This document shows positions 18,145 to 25,823 of a stretch of 59,119 bases of DNA, piece by piece. The translations under genes were made by a program, and so were the position numbers. Position 1 is the stretch's first letter. Each line of letters opens with the position of its first letter. The notes beneath the pieces were generated by a model. The model had not been told where the DNA came from and ran no database searches. It saw only the letters and a list, made by a program, of their open reading frames with translations. Source of the stretch: Ruminococcus sp. (lineage in GTDB: Bacteria; Bacillota; Clostridia; Oscillospirales; Acutalibacteraceae); assembly GCA_017481885.1 (NCBI GenBank), contig JAFUOM010000068.1, forward strand, positions 1 through 59,119. The letters run 5' to 3'.

Positions 18145-18693
18145 TTATGACCAAAGTGAGGAAAAAGCATCGGCAATAGTATCGAAGATTGTGTCATTTT
18201 TGCTCACTGTAAGCTCAACCTTATCGCCTTCACTGAGGCTTACGAACTCTTTTTGAGCGTTTGACACCTTTGACATGCCTAGATTTTCCTGTGCATACTT
18301 TTCAACAACAGCTGTTGATATGCTCGCATCAACCTTCATTTCGAGCTGTGTGTACAGACTCTTCTGTTCTTCAAGGTTTTTCTGTGCTGCACTGATTTGC
18401 TGGTTCAGCTCAGTGAGCTGAACCTGACCGTGGATGATTAGTCCAACAACTGCCATAATCACTGCCGCAAAAACAACTACCATAGAAATACTCAAGAAGT
18501 TGTTTTTTCTGCGTTTGATGCGTTTCACAGAACCATTTTCGTCCTTGCTTTTGGCATCGACTTTTGTATTCTGTTTTTTCTTTGTCGGCTTAACCTCTTG
18601 TTCTTTTTCGGGGGTCTTTACAACAGAAGAGCGAATCTCTTCCTGTTCGAACAAGTGCAGGTCATAAGCCAGGTTACGATTGTCGTAATACAT
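18145..18693 (-). CDS. ftsL: FtsL-like division protein, 182 aa
   Basis: Small bitopic protein in the FtsL position of the dcw cluster, between rsmH and the septal PBP. A charged Lys-rich cytoplasmic part (1-68), one transmembrane helix (about 69-90) and an extracellular coiled coil (LNQQISAAQKNLEEQKSLYTQLE, about 97-120) match the family plan. FtsL sequences are poorly conserved, so the assignment leans on topology and order. It scaffolds the FtsQ-FtsL-DivIC subcomplex that activates FtsW-PBP. Confidence 0.8.
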   Translation of the reverse strand: MYYDNRNLAYDLHLFEQEEIRSSVVKTPEKEQEVKPTKKKQNTKVDAKSKDENGSVKRIKRRKNNFLSISMVVVFAAVIMAVVGLIIHGQVQLTELNQQISAAQKNLEEQKSLYTQLEMKVDASISTAVVEKYAQENLGMSKVSNAQKEFVSLSEGDKVELTVSKNDTIFDTIADAFSSLWS

Positions 18694-19095
18694 AAATGCA
18701 CCCCATGTCCTGTCTTTTCGGTTTCTGTCTGATGTTTTGGTTTCTGTTTTTCAGGCGATATATATAAAATAACTGATTATTGTAAATAAAATGCAGAAGT
18801 AAAAATTACATTGCTGACACAATTGTTAAAAATCCAACAAAAATCAACTGTCAAAAGTTCATATCTCAACACTTCGGGCATCCACAATATAGGGTTATAT
18901 TGTGGTGTTTATCACAATTTGTAGTGTTGTAAAGATATTTGTAACACTGTTTACAAGTTTGTTATCATTTTACCACACGCTATGTACAAAGTCCATAGTA
19001 AATAACTACAAATATAGGTATTATTTGCCCATTCATATAGATGTTTTGACAACTGTTATTCTGCATAAGAATTAAAGACGTTTTTTGTGGAAAAC
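18694..19095. other. 402-base gap in the dcw cluster with a perfect 10-base inverted repeat
   Basis: No coding sequence is supported. It holds CCACAATATA-GGGT-TATATTGTGG (18882-18905), a perfect hairpin or operator-like palindrome without a T run, and AT-rich sequence with a weak minus-strand TTGACA-N17-TTTTAA promoter candidate. Two ACAGAAACC direct repeats lie just before ftsL. Confidence 0.6.
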
Positions 19096-20019
19096 TCACA
19101 GCTTTTCGCAGACCCTCAACTTTGCACTACGAGAGCGGACGTTAATCTCAAGTTCCTCGTCGGTAGCAACAATCGGCTTGCGGTTTACAAGCTTAGCTTT
19201 AGGTTTGTTGCCACAAACGCACACAGGGAATTCCTTTGGGCAGGTGCAACCAACACACCACGAAGCCATTTTTTTCTTTACAATTCTGTCTTCAAGCGAA
19301 TGGAAGGTGATAACTGCAAGTCTACCACCACTTTGTAACAAATCGAACGCACCGTCGAGCCCTTTTTCAAGAACCTCAAGTTCACGATTGACGGCAATTC
19401 TCAAAGCCTGAAAGGTTTTTCTTGCAGGATGGCCATCACGTCTGACCTTTTGCGGAACGCTGTTTTTGATAATCTCAGCAAGCTCAAGAGTGGTTTTGAT
19501 TTGCTTTTCTTCTCTTGCCTTAACTATATTTCTCGCAATTGAGGAAGCAAACTTTTCCTCACCGTAGTTGTTAATAATCTGAGCTAACTCAGCGTAAGAC
19601 AAAGTGTTAACTAAATCAGCCGCCGAGAGTCCCTCCTGACTCATTCTCATATCAAGCGGTGCATCCTCGTGAAACGAAAATCCTCGCTCTGAGCAATCGA
19701 GCTGGTGCGAAGAAACGCCAATGTCGAGCATAACACCATCAACACAGTAGATACCCCTGTCATTTAACAGCTCTTTCATATCAGAAAAGTTACCCTTAAC
19801 GATAATTGAGTTAGGGTTGTCTTTAAAACGCTCTTTAACGTGACGGATAGCATCTGGGTCCTGATCAATAGAAATCAGCTTGCCATTCTTAAGGTGCGAC
19901 AAAATCTCGGCAGAATGACCGCCACCGCCGGCGGTGCCGTCAACATAGATGCCGTTTTCCTGGATGTTAAGTCCGTCAACTGTTTCGTGCAAAAGCACAG
20001 GAATGTGAGAAAAGCTCAT
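19096..20019 (-). CDS. rsmH: RsmH (MraW), 16S rRNA m4C1402 methyltransferase, 307 aa
   Basis: SAM-dependent methyltransferase acting on C1402 in the ribosomal P site. SAM-binding glycine motif DGTAGGGGHSAEIL (about 27-40), the internal helical domain, and the motif FHSLEDRIVK near residue 235 are present. Near the C-terminus a CVGCTCPKEFPVC stretch could bind metal. It starts seven bases after mraZ stops, the standard arrangement. Confidence 0.97.
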   Translation of the reverse strand: MSFSHIPVLLHETVDGLNIQENGIYVDGTAGGGGHSAEILSHLKNGKLISIDQDPDAIRHVKERFKDNPNSIIVKGNFSDMKELLNDRGIYCVDGVMLDIGVSSHQLDCSERGFSFHEDAPLDMRMSQEGLSAADLVNTLSYAELAQIINNYGEEKFASSIARNIVKAREEKQIKTTLELAEIIKNSVPQKVRRDGHPARKTFQALRIAVNRELEVLEKGLDGAFDLLQSGGRLAVITFHSLEDRIVKKKMASWCVGCTCPKEFPVCVCGNKPKAKLVNRKPIVATDEELEINVRSRSAKLRVCEKL

Positions 20020-20026
20020 TTTATCC

Positions 20027-20446
20027 TCACAGTCTCAGAAGTTCAAGAGCCTCTTTGACAGACTCTCTCTTCTGCTTTTCAATAAATGCTTCGAAGTTGT
20101 CCTTATCCCAAACTTCGATTCGAGTATCCATACCTACAACAACAATGTCTTTTGTAAGCGAAGCATCTTCTCTGAGTTTCTGGGCAATCATAACTCTGCC
20201 CTGAGAGCTAACCGATACTTCTGTAGCAGGAGAAATCAAAATGTACTGCAGTGACAACGCCTTATCAGCAGGGAGCTGTCTTATCTGCTCGCGCAAACGG
20301 TCAAACTGTTCACAAGACAAAATCTGCACACAGTTCTCAAAGCCCGAAGTAACATAAACTGTTTCGCCGAGCTGTTCGCGGAATTTGGACGGCAGAATAA
20401 TTCTGCCCTTTGAGTCGATAGTCTGATTGGTTGTACCTGAGAACAT
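20027..20446 (-). CDS. mraZ: MraZ, transcriptional regulator of the dcw cluster, 139 aa
   Basis: AbrB-like protein with two tandem MraZ folds; DSKGRIILPSKFR near residue 10 and SSQGRVMIAQKLR near residue 85 are the two DxxGR/SxxGR signatures. MraZ binds short direct repeats before its own gene and represses or tunes the cluster; a matching four-unit repeat lies at 20468-20507. The start follows GGGAGGTGG. Confidence 0.96.
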   Translation of the reverse strand: MFSGTTNQTIDSKGRIILPSKFREQLGETVYVTSGFENCVQILSCEQFDRLREQIRQLPADKALSLQYILISPATEVSVSSQGRVMIAQKLREDASLTKDIVVVGMDTRIEVWDKDNFEAFIEKQKRESVKEALELLRL

Positions 20447-20467
20447 TCTGCCACCTCCCTTGAAATT

Positions 20468-20507
20468 ATGAATACAAAGTTACACAAAATGACACTTAGT
20501 GCCACTT
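20468..20507 (-). promoter_or_regulatory. Candidate MraZ box: four direct repeats at 10-base spacing
   Basis: Read on the minus strand: AAGTGGCACT, AAGTGTCATT, TTGTGTAACT, TTGTATTCAT. A GTG core recurs every ten bases in the first three units, the spacing known for MraZ operators. The array lies between the mraZ -10 box and start codon. Confidence 0.6.
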
Positions 20508-20516
20508 TATAGAACG

Positions 20517-20545
20517 ATTATATACTATGTATGTCAGAAAATCAA
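20517..20545 (-). promoter_or_regulatory. mraZ promoter
   Basis: Minus-strand TTGATT (20540-20545), 17-base spacer, TATAAT (20517-20522), 71 bases before the mraZ start. Confidence 0.75.
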
Positions 20546-20630
20546 GGCAAAAGTTACGATTTATAACAGAAAATTTACAATTTGAAATTTTCTGCTTTGG
20601 AAATTTGCACAAAAATTGTAACCAAGGTGC

Positions 20631-20660
20631 AAAAAAGCACTGCGATTTTCACCGCAGTGC
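20631..20660 (-). terminator. Terminator of the N-terminal-dockerin gene
   Basis: GCACTGCG / CGCAGTGC stem with loop GTGAAAAT, then T6 on the minus strand. Confidence 0.88.
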
Positions 20661-20678
20661 CGATTATTAACAAAATTA

Positions 20679-21578
20679 TCAAATTCTCACCGGAACAATC
20701 GTTACAGGGACATTCCTGAAATAAACGTTGCCATCTCCCGTGTTCACGATAACTCTCGTTGTGTACTCGCTGTATCTGTATCCTTTTAATAATTTGTGAG
20801 GATTCATAAGAAATGTATTGTCAGTAGACATCTCCTGAGAGGCTACAAGTGTTTCGCCATCGTAAATCTCAAAACCATATTCACACTCACCAGTGTTTCC
20901 AATAACCACAACGTTCATCAACGCTGTTCTATCTGCACTGCTGAGTTCCCAGTAATTACGCAAATTAGTGTAATAAACTCCAATCTCAGGCTTTGTACGG
21001 AGCTCATCTCCAATACTCGTAACGTAAAGATACGCCTCTTCAACAACGCCAAGATTACTCTGTGCAACGAGCTTAACCTTATACTCACCAGCCTCTTCAA
21101 AGCAATAAGCAAAGCCAGGGTCTTCTGATTTTTTAACAAGCTCACCATTTACATAAAAGCTGCATTCAACACTTACACCATCATCCACATCAACGTTTGC
21201 GTAAAAAGTGACAATCTCCTGAGAGCTCACCACAGCGTCACCGTAATTACTGTAAAACTCTCGGATGCTCATATCAATCGAAATTCCTCCTCCTGCTTTA
21301 TAGCCATCAATCAACCCTGCAAGGTACTGCTGGATTATTGTTGCATCAATAACAGAAATATCACCGTCATCATCAACGTCAGACAATTCAAACTGGAGTT
21401 TATCCATAACATCAATCTGAGCTAAACAACGCTGGATGAACGTTACGTCAATAATATTTTCGTCACCATCCGCATTTGCATCGCCATAATACATTGGCTC
21501 CATGGCAGCACTTGTGTTAAAAACGCAAACAGACATCATCATAACTGCACAAAGCAAAATAGAAATAATCTTTTTCAT
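20679..21578 (-). CDS. Secreted protein with N-terminal dockerin, 299 aa
   Basis: Signal peptide at 1-25. Unlike the two dockerin proteins at 2.8-6.1 kb, the dockerin comes first (about 30-92), with loops DANADGDENIID and DVDDDGDISVID. The remaining 200 residues are beta-rich and read as one or two Ig-like domains (ECSFYVNGELVKKSEDPGF...GEYKVKLVAQSN). No enzyme motif is present. It is a single-gene unit with its own sigma-A promoter and terminator, inserted between mraZ and the coaD operon. Likely a scaffold-attached adhesin or structural protein; function unknown. Confidence 0.82.
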   Translation of the reverse strand: MKKIISILLCAVMMMSVCVFNTSAAMEPMYYGDANADGDENIIDVTFIQRCLAQIDVMDKLQFELSDVDDDGDISVIDATIIQQYLAGLIDGYKAGGGISIDMSIREFYSNYGDAVVSSQEIVTFYANVDVDDGVSVECSFYVNGELVKKSEDPGFAYCFEEAGEYKVKLVAQSNLGVVEEAYLYVTSIGDELRTKPEIGVYYTNLRNYWELSSADRTALMNVVVIGNTGECEYGFEIYDGETLVASQEMSTDNTFLMNPHKLLKGYRYSEYTTRVIVNTGDGNVYFRNVPVTIVPVRI

Positions 21579-21609
21579 ATCTTCACCAAGTTTCTACTGT
21601 AGTGACCCT

Positions 21610-21638
21610 ATTGTATCATCCACCTGTGCTCCTGTCAA
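21610..21638 (-). promoter_or_regulatory. Consensus promoter of the N-terminal-dockerin gene
   Basis: Minus-strand TTGACA (21633-21638), exactly 17 bases, TACAAT (21610-21615), 32 bases before the ATG. Confidence 0.8.
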
Positions 21639-21644
21639 CAAACA

Positions 21645-21675
21645 AAAAAGCTGTCCCACAAAAGTGAAACAGCCT
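21645..21675 (-). terminator. Terminator after the coiled-coil gene
   Basis: Minus-strand GCTGTTTCAC / GTGGGACAGC stem (ten pairs, two G-U) with loop TTTT and a T6 tail. It ends the uvrC-rsmD-coaD unit. Confidence 0.85.
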
Positions 21676-21714
21676 GTAATTTGCAAAATATTAACTTACC
21701 GCAAAAGTTAAGTC

Positions 21715-22173
21715 TTAGTTAGACTTCTTTGTGATTCTAAGATTCTGGCGAGTTTTTCTGAGCTCTGTGAGCTGTGCTGTAATAGCGTCGTCAGTCTTTT
21801 TCATAATATTCTCAACATAGTCGTTTGCAGCCTTACGCATCTCAGCAGACTTAGACTTAACTTCGTTAAGAAGCTCTGTAGCCTCAGCCTTAGCCGCACG
21901 CATAATCTCAGACTCCTCAATCATAGCCTTCTTGCGCTCTTCAGCAGCTCTGATGATGTCCTCAGACTCTTTTTTAGCCTCCGCAATAATCTGACCTCTG
22001 TCAGCAACGATGTTCTTAGCCTGTCTTACTTCAGCAGGCAATGTGTCCTGTAGCTCCTCAAGTGCATCGAAAAACTTCTCAGCATCAACCATAACCTTAC
22101 CACCTGTAAGCGGAACAGCCTTAGCATCAGCAATCATATCGTGCAACTCGTTGATTAGTTCATCCACTCTCAT
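21715..22173 (-). CDS. Coiled-coil protein of the coaD neighbourhood, 152 aa
   Basis: Almost wholly alpha-helical and charged (EAKKESEDIIRAAEERKKAM, KAEATELLNEVKSKS), with no membrane segment. Such proteins next to coaD in clostridia are often labelled ATPase or related to ATP synthase subunit b, but there is no nucleotide-binding motif; the resemblance is only the coiled coil. A DivIVA-like role is possible but unproven. It starts one base after coaD stops, so it is coupled to it. Confidence 0.75.
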   Translation of the reverse strand: MRVDELINELHDMIADAKAVPLTGGKVMVDAEKFFDALEELQDTLPAEVRQAKNIVADRGQIIAEAKKESEDIIRAAEERKKAMIEESEIMRAAKAEATELLNEVKSKSAEMRKAANDYVENIMKKTDDAITAQLTELRKTRQNLRITKKSN

Positions 22174-22174
22174 T

Positions 22175-22675
22175 TTACTTTTCCTTTCTAGTTCCTGTTT
22201 TTAAACGCTCATAAACCTGTTCATGAATACACTCGGGCACAAAGTAGCTTATATCTCCGCCCAATGACGCAATCTGTTTCACCATACTGGAACTCAGGTA
22301 CATATACTGTGAGTCCGATGTAAGAAACACCGTATCAAGTTCAGGGTTAAGTTTCTTGTTTGTGAGTGCCATCTGAAATTCATACTCAAAATCCGACATA
22401 GCTCTCAGACCCTTGACTACCGCTTTTGCATTTCGCTCCTTTGCATAATCAGCAAGAAGTCCCGAAAAACCGACAATCTCAATGTTGTCCACTCCACTCA
22501 ACGCTTTCTCTAAAAAAGCGATTCGTTCATCAATTGTAAAACTAGGAGTTTTTGACATATTGACAAGCACCGCAACGATAACCTTGTCGAACATCTTGGA
22601 CGCTCTTTTGATAATGTCAATGTGACCGAGCGTAACCGGGTCGAAACTGCCGGGGCAGATAACCGTATTATCCAT
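22175..22675 (-). CDS. coaD: Phosphopantetheine adenylyltransferase CoaD, 166 aa
   Basis: Fourth step of coenzyme A synthesis: 4'-phosphopantetheine plus ATP to dephospho-CoA. The nucleotidyltransferase motif GSFDPVTLGHIDII opens the protein, and LSSSMVKQIASLGGDI, the usual C-terminal segment, is present. Standard length. Between rsmD and the coiled-coil gene, a frequent clostridial order. Confidence 0.96.
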   Translation of the reverse strand: MDNTVICPGSFDPVTLGHIDIIKRASKMFDKVIVAVLVNMSKTPSFTIDERIAFLEKALSGVDNIEIVGFSGLLADYAKERNAKAVVKGLRAMSDFEYEFQMALTNKKLNPELDTVFLTSDSQYMYLSSSMVKQIASLGGDISYFVPECIHEQVYERLKTGTRKEK

Positions 22676-22712
22676 AACAGCCCCCTATTAATTCACAAAA
22701 CACCATATGTTG

Positions 22713-23258
22713 TTACACATAGTCTTCGTGACGGTATATGCTTACCTTTATTTTACCATAGGTACGTTCTCTGTCAAGAGTAAAATTGTAATATTTTTGT
22801 AATATTTCATCATTTAATGCACTTTCACAAATAATAACTCCGGTTTTCTTCATTCTTTGTGCAACAAGTGGCATAACTTCCTGTAAAATCCCCTTATTAT
22901 ACGGCGGATCAAGGAAGATAATGTCAAATTCTTCCATAGTATTTCTGATAAAATTAACTGAATCGGCGTTGTAAACCTTTGCAAACTGTTTCAAGTTTGT
23001 AACCGATAAGTTACTCTCTATCACCTTAACAGCCGCTCTGCTCTTATCAATAAATGTAGCTTTTTCGCATCCTCGTGACAGCGCCTCAATACCCATTTGT
23101 CCGCAGCCTGCAAACAAATCAAGGAAGTGTCTGCCCTCAAGTTCAAACTGAATCGCAGAAAAAATCGCCTCTTTCACCTTGTCGGTTGTAGGTCTTACAT
23201 CGTCGCCTTTTAAGGTTTCGAGTATTCTGCCTCTTGCTTTTCCCGTAATAACTCTCAT
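22713..23258 (-). CDS. rsmD: RsmD, 16S rRNA m2G966 methyltransferase, 181 aa
   Basis: SAM-dependent methylation of G966 in 16S rRNA. N-terminal RVITGKARGR, the SAM loop LDLFAGCGQMGIEALSRG and the catalytic IFLDPPY are all present. It starts 12 bases after uvrC ends. Confidence 0.95.
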   Translation of the reverse strand: MRVITGKARGRILETLKGDDVRPTTDKVKEAIFSAIQFELEGRHFLDLFAGCGQMGIEALSRGCEKATFIDKSRAAVKVIESNLSVTNLKQFAKVYNADSVNFIRNTMEEFDIIFLDPPYNKGILQEVMPLVAQRMKKTGVIICESALNDEILQKYYNFTLDRERTYGKIKVSIYRHEDYV

Positions 23259-23270
23259 TTTTATCCTCGC

Positions 23271-25112
23271 TTATTCTTCGTGAAAATATCTATACACAGC
23301 TTTTGCGCTGTCTTTTGTCATACTCGGAGCTAAAGACAACTCCTCAAGACTGGCGTTCTTTATATTCTCTAGAGTGCGGAAATACTTGAGCAAGGCTTTC
23401 GCTCTGACCTCCCCTATACCCTCTATTTTTGTAAGCGTCGATGATTTCATCGACTTCTTTCTGCTTTGGTGGTGATAGCCTATCGCAAAGCGGTGCACCT
23501 CGTCCTGAATTGATGTGACAAAGCTGAACACACTCTGGTTCGGTCTTATTGCAATTTCACCGCTGTCTGACACAATTGCACGGGTGCGGTGTTTGTCGTC
23601 TTTGACCATACCGAAAAGCGGAACATCAATTCCCAACTTCAAAAGAACAGGCTTAACCGCTCCAACCTGACCTTTACCACCGTCAAGAAGTATGAGGTCA
23701 GGGAGCTTTTTGAAACCTTCGTCAACATCGCCGTCACCGTTTTTAGCTTTCTGATATTCAGTAAATCTTCTGGTCAGCACTTCTTCCATTGAGCCATAGT
23801 CATCCTGACCTGAAAATGTTTTTATCTTGAATTTTTTATATGCAGCTTTCTTTGGTTTTGCATTTTCAAACACAACCATACCTGCGACATTCTCAGCTCC
23901 TGCTGTGTTTGAAATATCGTAGGATTCAATATAATACGGAACCTTATTAAGTCCCAGAATATCTTTTAAATCATCAAGCACAGCCGCTTGTCTGCCGTGC
24001 ATTCCCTGAAGCTGGCCGAGCGTTTCAAAAGCATTTTGCTTGCACATATCAACAAGGTGCTTTTGCTCGCCGATTTTAGGCACGCTGATATACGCACGCT
24101 TACCTCGTTTTTCAGAAAGCCACTGCTCCAAAACAGGTGCATCTTCAAGCTCTGCATCGAGCACTATGTTACGAGGGATGTCATCTCTGATTGTGTAATA
24201 TCTGAGCACAAATTCACTTCTTGCAGAAAGCTCATCGCCCGGGTCATCAACAACAAAATTCTCTCTGTCAAAAAGTCTGCCACCTGAAAAGCGGAAAACT
24301 TCAAAAGAGCCTTTCTTGCCGTTTCCTGCAAAAGCGATAACGTCCTGTTCCTCTACAACTGCGTTGACAACCTTTTGCTTGTCACGCATCTTTTTGATTG
24401 AATTAATCTGGTCGCGGATTTTTGCCGCACGCTCAAAGTCAAGGTTGTCTGATGCTTCCATCATTTTTTCCGTTAAAAGCTTGATAGTCTTAGCATCTCC
24501 GCCCTTAAGAAAGCTAAGCGCTTCCTCAACCGACTCGTTATAATCCTTGAGCTTGACTCTACCTGTACACGGAGCACAACACTGCTTTATATGGTAATTA
24601 AGGCACGGTCTGCCTTTTCTGAAATCCTGTGGGAATTTTCTGTTACAGGTCGGAAGTTTAAAAATCTTCTGTGCCTGTTCAACGCTGTTTTTTACATAAT
24701 AACTGCTTTTGTACGGACCGATGTAGGTGGCATCATCGTCAGCTTTCTGCAACACATACGAAATGCGTCGCCAGTCCTCGTTTGTAACTCTGACATAGCT
24801 GTAGCCTTTGTCGTCCTTCAAAAGAATGTTGTACTTTGGTGTGTGCTGTTTAATCAAACTGCACTCAAGTATCAACGCTTCAAACTCAGAGTCAGTAATG
24901 ATGTACTCAAAATCAAAAACGTTTTCAACCATTCTTCGTACTTTTTCGGGATGATTGTTTTGCGAACCAAAGTACTGGCTGACACGATTTTTGAGCGCTT
25001 TTGCCTTGCCGATGTAGATAATCTCTCGGTTTTTGTTTTTCATAATATACACGCCGGAAGAAAGTGGCAATGCCATTGCTTTTTTCCTCAACTCTTTGAG
25101 CTTTTCGTTCAC
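23271..25112 (-). CDS. uvrC: UvrC, nucleotide excision repair endonuclease subunit, 613 aa
   Basis: Makes both incisions around a lesion once UvrB is loaded. In order: GIY-YIG domain (GVYIMKNKNREIIYIGKA, 20-37), a Cys cluster (PCLNYHIKQCCAPC), the UVR motif for UvrB contact (about 205-240), an RNase H-like nuclease, and helix-hairpin-helix repeats at the C-terminus (IEGIGEVRAKALL). The start is a GTG behind GGAGG with a seven-base gap. First gene of uvrC-rsmD-coaD. Confidence 0.97.
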   Translation of the reverse strand: MNEKLKELRKKAMALPLSSGVYIMKNKNREIIYIGKAKALKNRVSQYFGSQNNHPEKVRRMVENVFDFEYIITDSEFEALILECSLIKQHTPKYNILLKDDKGYSYVRVTNEDWRRISYVLQKADDDATYIGPYKSSYYVKNSVEQAQKIFKLPTCNRKFPQDFRKGRPCLNYHIKQCCAPCTGRVKLKDYNESVEEALSFLKGGDAKTIKLLTEKMMEASDNLDFERAAKIRDQINSIKKMRDKQKVVNAVVEEQDVIAFAGNGKKGSFEVFRFSGGRLFDRENFVVDDPGDELSARSEFVLRYYTIRDDIPRNIVLDAELEDAPVLEQWLSEKRGKRAYISVPKIGEQKHLVDMCKQNAFETLGQLQGMHGRQAAVLDDLKDILGLNKVPYYIESYDISNTAGAENVAGMVVFENAKPKKAAYKKFKIKTFSGQDDYGSMEEVLTRRFTEYQKAKNGDGDVDEGFKKLPDLILLDGGKGQVGAVKPVLLKLGIDVPLFGMVKDDKHRTRAIVSDSGEIAIRPNQSVFSFVTSIQDEVHRFAIGYHHQSRKKSMKSSTLTKIEGIGEVRAKALLKYFRTLENIKNASLEELSLAPSMTKDSAKAVYRYFHEE

Positions 25113-25141
25113 ACAATCACCTCCGTGCTATAACAAACTAT

Positions 25142-25179
25142 CTCAGTTTAAATATAAATTAAACCGAGGATTTTGTAAA
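25142..25179 (-). promoter_or_regulatory. uvrC promoter overlapped by an inverted repeat
   Basis: Minus-strand TTTACA (25174-25179), 17 bases, TATATT (25151-25156). CTCAGTTTAA...TTAAACCGAG (25142-25168; arms of ten with one mismatch) overlaps the -10 and looks like an operator. It is not a LexA-type box. Confidence 0.5.
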
Positions 25180-25256
25180 GTGGAAATATCAAGCCTCGTT
25201 TGTTCTCGCTTCTCTTTCAAATCTCTTTTGTAAGGCTTTGTACTTACTACCAAAAC

Positions 25257-25284
25257 AAAAAAGGCGAAGTATACACTCCGCCTT
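25257..25284 (-). terminator. ptsH terminator
   Basis: Minus-strand AAGGCG...CGCCTT hairpin followed by T6, 22 bases after the ptsH stop. Confidence 0.8.
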
Positions 25285-25306
25285 AATGCATTAAAATATA
25301 TTGAAA

Positions 25307-25570
25307 TTATTCAGCAAAACCTGACTCAACAAGAGCAACAAGACCCTCAACAGCCTCAGTCTCGTCTGAACCATCAGCATAGATAGTGATAGTTGTGCCA
25401 CCGATGATGCCGAGTGAGAGTACGCCGAGAAGGCTCTTAGCGTTAACCTTTCTCTCGTCCTTCTCTACCCAAACAGTTGCCTTGAACTCATTAGCTTTCT
25501 GAATGAAAAATGTTGCTGGACGAGCATGGAGACCAGCTTTGTTCTGAACTAATACTTCCTTAGTGTACAT
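25307..25570 (-). CDS. ptsH: HPr phosphocarrier protein, 87 aa
   Basis: Transfers phosphate from enzyme I to sugar-specific EIIA. His15 lies in KAGLHARPA and the regulatory serine Ser46 in NAKSLLGVLSLG, so both PTS transport and HPr-kinase/CcpA catabolite control are possible. Stand-alone gene: enzyme I is not next to it. It has its own promoter and terminator. Confidence 0.97.
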   Translation of the reverse strand: MYTKEVLVQNKAGLHARPATFFIQKANEFKATVWVEKDERKVNAKSLLGVLSLGIIGGTTITIYADGSDETEAVEGLVALVESGFAE

Positions 25571-25615
25571 TCTTAAACCCTCTCTTTTATTTGCAAAATA
25601 ATATATTAACGTTTT

Positions 25616-25633
25616 GAACAGGGGATTCTGTTC
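25616..25633. promoter_or_regulatory. Inverted repeat in the ptsH 5' UTR
   Basis: GAACAG-N6-CTGTTC lies just downstream of the ptsH promoter. It could be an operator or an mRNA hairpin; no binding protein is identified. Confidence 0.4.
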
Positions 25634-25642
25634 GATGTTAGT

Positions 25643-25671
25643 ATTATATCTACAAAAAACGCGTTGGTCAA
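25643..25671 (-). promoter_or_regulatory. ptsH promoter
   Basis: Minus-strand TTGACC (25666-25671), 17-base spacer, TATAAT (25643-25648). Confidence 0.8.
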
Positions 25672-25823
25672 CCGTGAAAAGGCATTTTTGTTTTGATAGA
25701 TAACAAGTAATTTTTTACAAACTCGTTTCTTGTGCAAAACTGCTAAAATGTTGATAACTTTTTGTACTTACCATACAAGCCAAAAAGCGTCAGATTCGCA
25801 AAAACATAGATATAAACAGGGTT

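Noticed and set aside
24591-25133. Plus-strand frame of 180 codons opposite uvrC
   Set aside because: Covers the conserved GIY-YIG part of uvrC and has no family signature.
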